Translations under genes and position numbers: made by a program
Part shown: in pieces, positions 1 through 10,386 of the stretch
Layout of the letters: each line of letters opens with the position of its first letter
Position numbering within the stretch: position 1 is the first letter of the stretch
Notes under the pieces: model-generated
The model's input: only the letters and a program-made list of their open reading frames with translations
Told to the model about the DNA's origin: nothing
Databases searched by the model: none
Source: Streptomyces sp. Go-475
GTDB lineage: Bacteria > Actinomycetota > Actinomycetes > Streptomycetales > Streptomycetaceae
Direction: 5' to 3'
Assembly: GCF_003330845.1 (NCBI RefSeq)
Contig: NZ_CP026121.1
Location: 3,639,501 to 3,703,500, forward strand
DNA length: 64,000 bases

Positions 1-354
1 GGCCCGGCGTTGGACCTGCTCCCGCCACTTGGCGAGGATCAGCTCGCTGACCTCCTCATCTCGGTGTTCACCCCGCCGGTGACGCGGCTGGAGATGATCG
101 CTGACCAGTTGGAGCGAACGGGGACGCTCACGTCGGATGCCCTTCGTGAGCTGCGCAATATCGTCACTGTCATGTCGGACAAGTCCGGTGGCCTTGAAGC
201 AGATAGCGCTCGACGATTGGCTTATGCGGCAGAGGTTTTCGACGCTCAAGGACTTCGGGGGTCCGCGAACTCGCTCGCGCATGCTGCTGAGATCCTCCCA
301 TCGCTCTTGAAGCAGCTCGATCAGCGGCTCAAAAGGCTTGGGAACTTCATGTAG
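1..354 (+). CDS. C-terminal part of an unrecognised protein (5' end outside window)
   Basis: The reading frame is open from base 1 and ends at a TAG at 352-354. The first possible start inside the window is a TTG at 10 without a ribosome site, so I read it as the end of a longer gene. The about 117 visible residues are predicted mostly helical, with heptad-like leucines and an amphipathic end (LLKQLDQRLKRLGNFM). I see no domain I can name. Its codon use is visibly less GC-biased at third positions than the next 60 kb (for example AAT, GAT and CTT are frequent), which hints at recent acquisition. Function unknown. Confidence 0.5.
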   Translation, partial: GPALDLLPPLGEDQLADLLISVFTPPVTRLEMIADQLERTGTLTSDALRELRNIVTVMSDKSGGLEADSARRLAYAAEVFDAQGLRGSANSLAHAAEILPSLLKQLDQRLKRLGNFM

Positions 355-410
355 GTACGAGCACGCCCGGCCGCTGGCAGGACTGCGGCGGCAAGCTCAT
401 CCCACGGTGG

Positions 411-1355
411 TCAGTTCCTGCGGCGGGCGGAGGGCAGCGGTACCGGAGCCACCCCCTCGACGACGGTGTTGGTCAGGGTGCCGATGCCCTCGACCGTGAG
501 GGTGACCGTGTCTCCGGGCACGAGGGGCGGGGGTTGCAGGGCGCCGCCTCGGCCCCAGAGTTCGGCCAGGCAGCCGCCGTTGCCGCAGGTTCCGGAGCCC
601 AGGACGTCGCCGGGGCGGATCCAGGTGCCGCGGGAGGCGTAGGCGGCCATCTCCTCGAACGTCCAGGCCATGTTCGCCAGTCGGTCCTGGCCGATCGTCT
701 CGCCGTTGACGGCGACGGTGAGGGCGAGGTCGAGGAAGCCGTCGGCGTCGCGGTGGGGTTCGAGTTCGTCGGCGGTGACGAGCCAGGGGCCGAGGGTGGT
801 GGAGGTGTCCTTGCCCTTGGCCGGGCCGAGTCTGACCCTCATTTCGCGGCCCTGGAGGTCGCGGGCGGACCAGTCGTTGAGGATCGTGTAGCCGAGGATG
901 TGAGCGCGGGCCTGGTCGGGGGTCAGGTCGCGGCCCGCCTTGCCGATGACCGCCGCGACTTCCATCTCGAAGTCGAAGCGCTCGCAGCCCGGCGGTACCG
1001 GCACGTCGTCGTGGGCGCCGATCATCGCGTACGGGTTGGTGAAGTAGAACGCCGGTGCGGCGTACCACTCCTCGGGGACGGTGTCGCCGTATCCCCGCGC
1101 GACTCCCTCGACGTGGCCCTCGAAGGTCATGTAGTCGCGGACGGTGGGCGGTTGCAGGGGAGGCAGCAGGCGCGCGTCGGTCAAGGGTACGGGCAGGGAC
1201 GCGGTCAGGGCGCGTTCTCCCGCCTCGCGCAGGGCCTCCTCGCCCTCCACGATCAGGTCCAGCAGGTCAACGGAGTGTGAGAGGGGGTGGAGTTGGTCGT
1301 CGGCTACGACTCCCGACTGCCGTTTTCCGTCGTGGACGAAGCTCGCGAACTTCAC
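411..1355 (-). CDS. Fumarylacetoacetate hydrolase (FAH) family protein
   Basis: This 314-residue FAH-fold enzyme should cleave a carbon-carbon bond in (or decarboxylate/isomerise) a beta-diketo acid, using a divalent metal in the cytoplasm. The family signature is present: FDFEMEVAAVIG supplies acidic metal ligands, followed by GYTILNDWSARDLQ, a KGKDTSTTLGPW segment and GDVLGSGTCGNGG near the C-terminus. The GTG start at 1355 overlaps the stop of the upstream MFS gene by four bases (GTGA), so the two are translationally coupled. It is the last gene of a three-gene operon with an MBL-fold hydrolase and an exporter. That suggests breakdown and export of one small, perhaps aromatic-derived, compound; the substrate is not readable from sequence. 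Confidence 0.85.
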   Translation of the reverse strand: MKFASFVHDGKRQSGVVADDQLHPLSHSVDLLDLIVEGEEALREAGERALTASLPVPLTDARLLPPLQPPTVRDYMTFEGHVEGVARGYGDTVPEEWYAAPAFYFTNPYAMIGAHDDVPVPPGCERFDFEMEVAAVIGKAGRDLTPDQARAHILGYTILNDWSARDLQGREMRVRLGPAKGKDTSTTLGPWLVTADELEPHRDADGFLDLALTVAVNGETIGQDRLANMAWTFEEMAAYASRGTWIRPGDVLGSGTCGNGGCLAELWGRGGALQPPPLVPGDTVTLTVEGIGTLTNTVVEGVAPVPLPSARRRN

Positions 1356-2953
1356 GCCGCGCTCCCCTCCGCCTCGGCCGGCGCCGTGCCGCCGCGCCGG
1401 AAGCCGACGAAGACGGCGGCGATCACGGCGGCGGTCACGCAGGCGGCGGCGGTGAGGATCAGTCCGTTGTTGTAGCCGTGGGCCAGGGCGTCCGTGGTGT
1501 AGGGGGCGAGCTTGGCGCTGAGCGGCCCGAGGTCGGCGGTGTGCAGGGCCAGCGGGCCACCTTCGTGGAGGACGGCGGAGGCGATGCCGTGCTCCTTGGG
1601 GGTCAGTCCGGCGTTCGCGAGGCTGCCGGTGAGCTGGCTCGCGGCCATGCCGAGGGCGAGGGCGCCGACGACGGCCGGGCCGAGGGTCTGGCCGAGGTCG
1701 CGGACCAGGCTGGTGGTGGCCGCCGCCATGCCGGTCAGGTTCTGCGGTACGACGTTGACGGCGGCGGCGGTGATCGCGGCGACGACCAGGCCGAAACCGA
1801 CGCCGTTCAGGATCAGCGGGCCCAGCATGGGCAGCAGAGCGGTCTCGTGGATCGGCAGCGCCCGCAGCCACAGCTGGCCCGCGGCCATCGCCAGGAAGCC
1901 GGTGACGAGCATGGGGCCGGGCCCGATGCGGTGCAGCAGGCGGACCAGCAGGGGCCAGATGAACGGCGTGCACGCCTGGATGATCATGACCGGTATCGCG
2001 GCCTCGAAGGGGCCCTGGTGCTGGATGACACCGAGGCGGATGCTCAGGTCGTACGCGCCGCCGAGGAAGCCCAGCATGCCGATCACCGCCATGGCGGCGG
2101 ATGCGGCGAACGCCGGGATGCGGAAGAGGGTCAGCCGCAGCATCGGGGCCGCGCTGCGGTTCTCCACCACGACGAACGCGGCGATGAAGGCGGCGAAGGT
2201 GACGAAGGACGCGACGATGGGTGCCGAGCCCCAGCCGTCCGAGGGGCCTTGGATGATGCCGTACAGCAGGGCGAGCATGGCCACGGCGATGGTGATCTGC
2301 CCGGGCCAGTCCAGCGAGCGGCCCTCCGGGGCGCTGGACTCGGTGGCGAGCAGCCAGGCCGCGGCGGCGGTGATCACGGCGAGCACGCCGGTCACGCCGA
2401 ACGCCCACTGGAACGGCGCGTGTTCGACGATGCCGCCGGACATGAGCGGGGCGAGGAAGGCGCCGAGCGACAGGGCTGTGGTCCAGGAGGCCAGGCCCCT
2501 GGCGCGTGCGGCCGGGGTGGTCGTGATCGCGGTGATCATCGTCAGGGAGGCGGGGAAGAGCGCGGCGGCCCCGATGCCGGAGACCGCCTGGCCGGTGATC
2601 AGCTGGGCCGGGGTGTCGGAGGTGGCGGACACCAGGTAGCCGACGGCGGCCAGCAGCGCCGCGCCGACGACGAGTTTCTTACGGCCGTAGCGGTCGCCCA
2701 CGACGCCGAAGGTCAGGGCGAGGACGGCGGCGGGCACCAGGAAGGCGTCACTGATCCAGGTCAGTTCCGCGCCGGACGTGTGGAGCGTGCGCTGCATCTC
2801 GCCGTTGATCGCGGCGGGCAGCACCAGGCCGATCTGGGCCAGGCAGACGGCCAGACAGCCGGCGATGATCGTGCCGGTGTGGCGTGCCGCAGCGGCCGGT
2901 GCGGCGTCGGAGGGCGGGGCGGCGGGTGGGTCGTAGGCAGGGGTGGAGACCAT
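1352..2953 (-). CDS. MFS transporter, DHA2 (14-helix) drug-exporter type
   Basis: This 533-residue integral membrane protein belongs to the proton-driven major facilitator superfamily. Motif A lies between helices 2 and 3 (GVVGDRYGRKK), and the motif-C-like stretch ALSLGAFLAPLMSGG in helix 5 is typical of drug:H+ antiporters. Length and hydrophobicity fit 14 helices. The N-terminus is a short Ala/Pro-rich cytoplasmic tail. The GGAGG upstream of ATG 2953 supports the start. It lies between the MBL-fold hydrolase gene (73 bp away) and the FAH gene (4-bp overlap). Divergent TetR control with a nearby dyad suggests efflux induced by its own substrate. Confidence 0.88.
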   Translation of the reverse strand: MVSTPAYDPPAAPPSDAAPAAAARHTGTIIAGCLAVCLAQIGLVLPAAINGEMQRTLHTSGAELTWISDAFLVPAAVLALTFGVVGDRYGRKKLVVGAALLAAVGYLVSATSDTPAQLITGQAVSGIGAAALFPASLTMITAITTTPAARARGLASWTTALSLGAFLAPLMSGGIVEHAPFQWAFGVTGVLAVITAAAAWLLATESSAPEGRSLDWPGQITIAVAMLALLYGIIQGPSDGWGSAPIVASFVTFAAFIAAFVVVENRSAAPMLRLTLFRIPAFAASAAMAVIGMLGFLGGAYDLSIRLGVIQHQGPFEAAIPVMIIQACTPFIWPLLVRLLHRIGPGPMLVTGFLAMAAGQLWLRALPIHETALLPMLGPLILNGVGFGLVVAAITAAAVNVVPQNLTGMAAATTSLVRDLGQTLGPAVVGALALGMAASQLTGSLANAGLTPKEHGIASAVLHEGGPLALHTADLGPLSAKLAPYTTDALAHGYNNGLILTAAACVTAAVIAAVFVGFRRGGTAPAEAEGSAA

Positions 2954-3026
2954 GTCTCCTCCTTGGAGGGGTTGGCGGGTCGTGCGGCCCGAGGGGGACG
3001 GAGGGACGTTGGTGCGGGGAGCGGCG

Positions 3027-3965
3027 TCAGAGGCTGGGGCAGAGTTCGGCCATGCAGCCGAACAGGCCGGGGCCGTCGAGCGGGGGCAGTGAGGGGTCGA
3101 GCTCCCGGTAGACGGTGTGCACGTTGACGGCGAGGCGTTCGCTCTCGTCCAGGTCGGCGAAGCGGCCCAGGCGGATGTCGCGTGCCGCGTCCATGGCGGG
3201 CATGCCGGCGGTGAAGCGGGCGGTGGCCTGCTCGTGGACGTATTCGAGGTAGTCGCGGATCTCGCGGACGGCCTGCTTGGTGGTGACGGGGCCGTGGCCG
3301 GGTACGACGATGTCGGCGTCGAGGCCCAGGAGGAGGTCGCAGGCGGCGAGCCAGCGGGCGAAGGGGCCGTGCCAGACGACCGGCGCCGCTCCGGCGAAGA
3401 CGATGTCGCCGGTGTAGACGGTCCGGGCCCGCGGCACGTGGACGATCGTGTCGCCGGCGCTGTGCGCGGGGCCCACGTCGATGAGGCGGACCTCCGTCCC
3501 GCCGATGTGGAGAACGGTCTCGCCGTCGAAGACCCGGTGCGGCAGGACGGGTTCGATGCCGGTGTGGTCGAAGCGGCCGAAGATCCGGCGGGCGAAGCGT
3601 CCGGCCGGGCCGTCCATGCCGGTCAGCGCCCGCATCTCGGCGGGGCCCACCTGCCGCATGTCCGTCACGGACCCGCGGGCCGCGATGATCTCGGCGTGGG
3701 CCACGAGCTGGTTGCCGAACCAGTGGTCGCCGTTGCCGTGGGTGTTGACCACGGTGGAGATCGGTGCCGGGGCGGTCAGGGGCGTCAGCGCGTCGAGCAT
3801 GGTCTTGGTCAGCCGCAGGTCGTAGAGGGTGTCGACGAGCAGTGACGCGCCCCGGCCGGTGATCAGCCCGGCGTTGCTCATGCCCCATCCGGCGTCGCCC
3901 GCGATCCAGGCGTAACAGCCGTGTCCGAGCTCGACACAGCCCGTACGGGTTGTCACGGAAGCCAC
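3027..3965 (-). CDS. MBL-fold metallo-hydrolase
   Basis: A 312-residue metallo-beta-lactamase superfamily enzyme, predicted cytoplasmic with a dinuclear zinc (or iron) site. The canonical HxHxDH motif appears as H76-G-N-G-D80-H81, the NTHGNGDHxxGN variant in which the second histidine is Asn. Other ligands are visible: H168 (GPAHSAGD), D187 (YTGDIVF) and H224 (VPGHGPV). It is the first gene of the operon and starts at ATG 3965, facing the TetR gene. The missing histidine may change metal occupancy. The family includes lactonases, thioesterases and sulfatases, so the reaction cannot be fixed. With the FAH enzyme and exporter it probably detoxifies or degrades a single compound. Confidence 0.85.
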   Translation of the reverse strand: MASVTTRTGCVELGHGCYAWIAGDAGWGMSNAGLITGRGASLLVDTLYDLRLTKTMLDALTPLTAPAPISTVVNTHGNGDHWFGNQLVAHAEIIAARGSVTDMRQVGPAEMRALTGMDGPAGRFARRIFGRFDHTGIEPVLPHRVFDGETVLHIGGTEVRLIDVGPAHSAGDTIVHVPRARTVYTGDIVFAGAAPVVWHGPFARWLAACDLLLGLDADIVVPGHGPVTTKQAVREIRDYLEYVHEQATARFTAGMPAMDAARDIRLGRFADLDESERLAVNVHTVYRELDPSLPPLDGPGLFGCMAELCPSL

Positions 3966-4048
3966 GTTGCCTCCTTGTCGGCGTCCAGCGCGATCAGAGC
4001 CCGATCAGCAGCGCTGACAGCAGCACGATCAGCACGCCAGACTTGCAT

Positions 4049-4076
4049 CCATTGCTGGACTTGAGTCCAACAATGG
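4049..4076. promoter_or_regulatory. Putative TetR operator (28-bp dyad)
   Basis: The half-sites are CCATTGCTGGACT and AGTCCAACAATGG around a central TG. Twelve of the 13 positions in each arm pair. The dyad lies in the 176-bp space between the divergent MBL-hydrolase and TetR genes. A TTGAGT at 4061-4066 inside it and a TAGATA at 4086-4091 could be the TetR promoter (19-bp spacer), so a bound repressor would block that promoter and probably the other one. Position and symmetry are seen in the sequence; binding is inferred. Confidence 0.75.
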
Positions 4077-4141
4077 AGAGGAATCTAGATAGGTGCCGGG
4101 AACGGGTCAAGAGGTGTGCGGCCCTGTGTTGTACTGGGGCC

Positions 4142-4804
4142 ATGAAGATCCGGGACGCGGCAGCCGCCTCCGGGGGCGGCCCGACCGTCGGGCGCCAGGA
4201 GCGCAGGCGCAGGAAGCTGCACGACCAGCTGTTCGAGACGGCGGTCGGCCTCTTCGTCGCCCAGGGATACGAGGCGACCACCATGGAGCAGATCGCGGAG
4301 GCCGCCGATGTGGCCCGGGCCACGGTCTTCAACCACTTCTCGCAGAAGGTCGGCTTCCTCGAGGAATGGGGAGTCCGCCGCCGCGCCCGCGTCGCTGAGA
4401 TCCTCGGCGCGGAGCACGCCGAGGACCTGCCGGTCGGCGACCGGCTGCGCCGGTACCTGAAGGAGATGGGCGACCTCAACGTCGCATCCCGTGCGGAGAC
4501 CACCGTCCTGATGGACGCCTCGGCGCGGTACGGGCACCTCCTGCAGGACCCGTCCCTGGACATCGAACTCGCCAGGATCGTCGAGCAGGGGCGGCAACGC
4601 GGGGAGATCAGGGCGGGCGTCGACTGCGACCAGGCCGGCCAGCTGCTGGCCGCCTGCTACTTCTCGACGATCCTGCGCTGGATCCGCGAGGAACCGGCCC
4701 CCTTCGACCTGCACGAGCGCCTCGCCGGGGCGCTCGACATCATCCTGCTGGGCCTTCTCGCCGAGGGTTCGCATCCTGCCGGGGGCACGACGCAATCGGT
4801 CTGA
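4142..4804 (+). CDS. TetR/AcrR family transcriptional regulator
   Basis: A 220-residue repressor. Residues about 20-75 form the TetR helix-turn-helix, including TTMEQIAEAADVARATVFNHFSQK with the typical T-[FY]-x-[YH]-F recognition helix. The remaining helices form the ligand-binding and dimerisation domain. I chose ATG 4142; the open frame continues upstream to 3950 but would run through the 28-bp operator. It is transcribed away from the MBL/MFS/FAH operon, so it most likely represses both itself and that operon until an inducer binds. Confidence 0.88.
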   Translation: MKIRDAAAASGGGPTVGRQERRRRKLHDQLFETAVGLFVAQGYEATTMEQIAEAADVARATVFNHFSQKVGFLEEWGVRRRARVAEILGAEHAEDLPVGDRLRRYLKEMGDLNVASRAETTVLMDASARYGHLLQDPSLDIELARIVEQGRQRGEIRAGVDCDQAGQLLAACYFSTILRWIREEPAPFDLHERLAGALDIILLGLLAEGSHPAGGTTQSV

Positions 4805-4823
4805 CCTGGGTTTTCTCCCCAGG
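4805..4823. terminator. Small inverted repeat between convergent genes
   Basis: CCTGGG (4805-4810) and CCCAGG (4818-4823) are separated by TTTTCTC. It follows directly on the TetR stop codon and faces the end of the EIIB-like gene, so it may stop transcription from both sides. The stem is only six pairs. Confidence 0.4.
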
Positions 4824-4863
4824 AGGCGTGGCGTTCCGCTCGGCCTCGGGCTCCTCGTCCGGG

Positions 4864-5163
4864 TCAGGGCGCGGCGATGTCGCCGAGCGCGTTCCGTACG
4901 TCCTCGAAGAGCCGGAACAGGTCGCGCCGGGGTGCGATGTGCAGCTCGTCCGCCTGCCATACGGTGAACGCCACGAGCGGATGGGTGGCGAGAGCGTCGA
5001 GGTCGGCGGCCGCCGGGTCGCGCAGCCGGAACCGGAGGCGGACGAAGCAGTGCGTCAGCCGGGTGACGTTCTCCCGGCCGCCCACCCCCCGCAGGATGGC
5101 GTCCGCGGCGTGGTCGCCGTCCTGCGTCGCGTCCGCGGCGTGGTCGCCGCTAGACGTCGACAC
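4864..5163 (-). CDS. Stand-alone PTS EIIB-like domain protein
   Basis: A 99-residue protein resembling the EIIB domain of glucose/beta-glucoside permeases. The stretch ILRGVGGRENVTRLTHCFVRLRF matches the phospho-cysteine region (normally HCATRLRF), with the cysteine at residue 39. There is no membrane domain or EIIA part. The gene's first 14 bases overlap the end of the antiterminator gene, so both are co-translated, and a complete EIIB already exists in the permease of the same operon. Since EIIB domains phosphorylate the first PRD of LicT/BglG proteins, I infer a dedicated regulatory phosphate donor or sink. The N-terminus contains a duplicated GDHAADA from a DNA repeat and may be disordered. 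An alternative is a decaying permease fragment. Confidence 0.7.
   Translation of the reverse strand: MSTSSGDHAADATQDGDHAADAILRGVGGRENVTRLTHCFVRLRFRLRDPAAADLDALATHPLVAFTVWQADELHIAPRRDLFRLFEDVRNALGDIAAP
5099..5149. repeat. Direct repeat (21 bp, period 30 bp)
   Basis: A 21-bp unit containing GTCCGCGGCGTGGTCGCCG occurs at 5099 and again at 5129. It encodes the GDHAADA duplication at the N-terminus of the EIIB-like protein. Confidence 0.85.
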
Positions 5164-6013
5164 GATCGCCCTCCGACCTGTCCGGCTGTGCCGTCAGACG
5201 GCTGACGTGCAGCGCGAGGTAGAGGATCTCCTCCCGGCCGACCTGCCAGTCGAACAGCTCCTCCATCCGGCGGGCCAGCCGCTCGGCGCAGGCGTACTCC
5301 AGCGGCCTGGCGTTCCTGACGGCTTCGCCGATCTGGTCGTCGGCCGCGCGGGCCTGCTTGCCGTCCCGGGCGCGCAGGAAGAGGTAGCGCAGATGCGTGA
5401 TGAACCGCGCCGCGTCCAGCGAGCGCTGGTCGATGGCGACTCCGAGGTCCTCACCGATCGTCTCGAGCGCGACCCTCAGCCATTGCGTCATCTGCATGGT
5501 CGCCGCGATGTCGCCGGATCCGATCTGCGCGTTGACGAAGTGGAGGGCCAGCGGCAGCGCCTCGGTCTCGTCCAGCCGCACCCCGAGCCGGCGCTCGATG
5601 ATCTCCAGGGCGGCCGCGCCCATCTCCGTCTCCGCCGGATAGAGGTTCTCGATCTCCCACTTGAGCGGGTACTCGATCAGGGCTCCGGTCCGGGCGCGGG
5701 CGAGGGCGAAATGGACGTGGTCGGCCAGGGGCAGCAGGATGTGCTCGCTGATCTTCTCGCCGAGCCGCCCCCGGGCAGCGGCGACGACCTCTTCCATGAC
5801 CTCGATCACACCGAGCGGGATCTCGGCGGCCAGGGCGGCGAGGCGTTCGGCGGGCATCGTCTTCGCCACGAACCGGCGCTCGGCGCGGCCGGTGTCCACG
5901 ACTTCTCCCGGCTTGACCTGGAAACCGATCCCCCGCCCCATGAGCACGGTTTCGGCACCGTGCTCGTCGACGCCGAGCACGACGTTGTTGTTGAAGACTT
6001 TTTTCACGCGCAT
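5150..6013 (-). CDS. BglG/LicT family RNA-binding transcriptional antiterminator
   Basis: A 287-residue protein with the three LicT domains in order: a CAT RNA-binding domain (residues 1-57, including the diagnostic FNNNVVL), PRD1 (about 65-170) and PRD2 (about 172-280). The phosphorylation histidines are in register with LicT: H99 and H158 in PRD1, H207 and H269 in PRD2. Known family members bind a RAT hairpin and stop an overlapping terminator from forming; EIIB phosphate on PRD1 inhibits them and HPr phosphate on PRD2 activates them. Here two RATs (9709-9737 and 9902-9932) lie upstream of the PTS permease and of HPr, the obvious targets. It is the third gene of the permease operon, so it should raise its own level. 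Confidence 0.93.
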   Translation of the reverse strand: MRVKKVFNNNVVLGVDEHGAETVLMGRGIGFQVKPGEVVDTGRAERRFVAKTMPAERLAALAAEIPLGVIEVMEEVVAAARGRLGEKISEHILLPLADHVHFALARARTGALIEYPLKWEIENLYPAETEMGAAALEIIERRLGVRLDETEALPLALHFVNAQIGSGDIAATMQMTQWLRVALETIGEDLGVAIDQRSLDAARFITHLRYLFLRARDGKQARAADDQIGEAVRNARPLEYACAERLARRMEELFDWQVGREEILYLALHVSRLTAQPDRSEGDRVDV

Positions 6014-6157
6014 CGTGTGGAGTCCTTGCTGGCCGGGCCCCCGGGGCAGGGTACCTGGCCTTCGCTCCGGCCCGGCCCTGGCGCGTGGCCGGTGCGGCCG
6101 CGGGGGCTGTGGTCTTCTCCTCGCCGCGGAGGTTGTGGTCGTCCCGCGCCGCAGGGG

Positions 6158-9575
<3,418 letters not shown>

Positions 9576-9651
9576 GGCTCCTCCTCGAGCCCCGCTGTCC
9601 TGGAACCGCGTGCCGACCGTCGTGCCGACCGTCGTGCCGATCTTCGGCAAC

Positions 9652-9710
9652 AAAAAAACCCAAGCCGTGACCCTGCGAGCCGCTTGGAAAGCGGCGGGTC
9701 TCAGCTTGGG
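9652..9710 (-). terminator. Leader terminator of the PTS operon (antitermination target)
   Basis: Read on the minus strand, CCCAAGCT pairs with GGCTTGGG around an inner stem (GCCGCTT/AAGCGGC), followed by seven Ts (9658-9652). Its upstream arm overlaps the RAT at 9709-9737, so RAT and terminator are mutually exclusive. It lies 77 bp upstream of the permease start. Confidence 0.9.
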
Positions 9711-9737
9711 TTTTGCCTGTGGTCCAGTAACAATCCC
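9709..9737 (-). promoter_or_regulatory. RAT (ribonucleic antiterminator), permease leader
   Basis: On the minus strand the element begins GGGATTGTTACTG, then a short loop, and ends CAGGCAAAACC. This matches the LicT/SacY-class RAT pattern GGATTGTTACTG-N-GCAGGCAAAACC almost base for base. Its 3' end forms the first arm of the leader terminator. The antiterminator encoded at 5150-6013 should bind here. Confidence 0.93.
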
Positions 9738-9746
9738 AGCTTTGGT

Positions 9747-9767
9747 AAGACGCCCTTGGGGTGTCTT
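9747..9767 (-). other. Small hairpin at the 5' end of the PTS leader RNA
   Basis: AAGACACC (minus strand) pairs with GGCGTCTT across CCAAG, with one wobble pair. It begins about two bases after the predicted transcription start and precedes the RAT, so it may protect the 5' end of the leader RNA. Confidence 0.45.
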
Positions 9768-9775
9768 GGGGCGAG

Positions 9776-9805
9776 ACAGTAGACGCCGTCTTTCACGACT
9801 GTCCA
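9776..9805 (-). promoter_or_regulatory. Predicted promoter of the PTS operon
   Basis: On the minus strand, TGGACA (9805-9800) and TACTGT (9781-9776) are 18 bp apart, as for a housekeeping sigma factor. Start of transcription would be near 9769, about 30 nt before the RAT. Confidence 0.65.
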
Positions 9806-9862
9806 GACGCTGGGCATCACATTTTTCCGCCGGGTGATCCATAGGGTGTGGCGGTCGTCTCA

Positions 9863-9892
9863 TTGACGCCTGGGCGGATACGCGGCTAGCGT
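9863..9892 (+). promoter_or_regulatory. Predicted promoter of the HPr gene
   Basis: TTGACG (9863-9868) and TAGCGT (9887-9892) are separated by 18 bp. The expected transcription start near 9899 falls only a few bases before the RAT at 9902, so the leader RNA would begin almost with the RAT. Confidence 0.75.
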
Positions 9893-9901
9893 GCGCGACA
9901 C

Positions 9902-9932
9902 GGATTGTGACCGGCGTGAGCCGGGCAAGACC
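9902..9932 (+). promoter_or_regulatory. RAT (ribonucleic antiterminator), HPr leader
   Basis: The element runs from GGATTGTGACCGG through a short loop to CCGGGCAAGACC. It keeps the GGATTG...GGCAA.ACC core of LicT-class RATs with a longer closing stem. Its end overlaps the first arm of the terminator at 9928-9975. It is the second RAT in this divergent region. Confidence 0.85.
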
Positions 9933-9975
9933 TGGGACGAGTTGCCTTGAGGCGACCGCTCCCGGGTCTTTTTTT
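9928..9975 (+). terminator. Leader terminator of the HPr gene (antitermination target)
   Basis: AGACCTGGGA pairs with TCCCGGGTCT (one T-G wobble) around an inner GTTGCC/GGCGAC stem, and seven Ts follow (9969-9975). Its first five bases lie in the RAT. It stands 91 bp upstream of the HPr start codon. Confidence 0.9.
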
Positions 9976-10066
9976 ATGCGTCGACCGGTCCGGCATTGAC
10001 GGACCTCTTCCCTTTTCCGACTCCGTGAAATGACGGCGCATACGCAATGGAACCCAAGGAGTGGAA

Positions 10067-10339
10067 ATGCCGGAACGCTACGCGACCGTCCAATGCTCGC
10101 GGGGACTGCACGCCCGCCCTGCGGCCGCCCTCGCCCGGGAGGCCGCGGCGACGAGCCATCGCATCACCATTCGCAGACCCGACGGCAACCCGGTACCGGC
10201 GAGCAGCACGCTCATGGTGCTGAGTCTGGGCCTCAAGGAGGGCGAGAAGGTCATTCTCACCTCCGACGACGAGACAGCCGGCCCCGCACTCGACCAGCTG
10301 GCAGCCCTTCTCGCCACGGACCTCGACGCACAGGGATGA
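10067..10339 (+). CDS. HPr-family phosphocarrier protein
   Basis: A 90-residue HPr, exactly the family length. The phosphohistidine is H15 in GLHARPAAA and the regulatory-site serine is S46 in PASSTLMVLSLG. It should pass phosphate from EI to the EIIA domain of the neighbouring permease and to PRD2 of the antiterminator. I chose ATG 10067, five bases after AAGGAG; a GTG at 10061 overlaps that ribosome site. The gene has its own promoter, RAT and terminator, so its expression is probably induced together with the permease. Since Streptomyces needs a general HPr elsewhere, this is likely a second, pathway-dedicated copy. Confidence 0.93.
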   Translation: MPERYATVQCSRGLHARPAAALAREAAATSHRITIRRPDGNPVPASSTLMVLSLGLKEGEKVILTSDDETAGPALDQLAALLATDLDAQG

Positions 10340-10347
10340 CCCCCTAC

Positions 10348-10384
10348 GCCCACGGACGGTGGCGGTCAGCGTGGCCCGTGGGGC
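10348..10384. terminator. Inverted repeat between convergent HPr and LysE genes
   Basis: GCCCACGG (10348-10355) pairs with CCGTGGGGC (10376-10384) with one bulged base. It lies between the HPr stop and the end of the LysE-type gene and could end transcription in both directions. Confidence 0.5.
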
Positions 10385-10386
10385 GT

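Noticed and set aside
1055..3127. Long plus-strand open frame (690 codons) opposite the MFS gene
   Set aside because: It is Arg/Gly/Glu-rich with no domain and mirrors the codon structure of the MFS and FAH genes on the other strand; a GC-driven shadow.
4864..5163. EIIB-like gene read as a fragment of the permease moved by deletion
   Set aside because: Complete domain length with active cysteine and gene overlap favour a working gene, though decay is not excluded.
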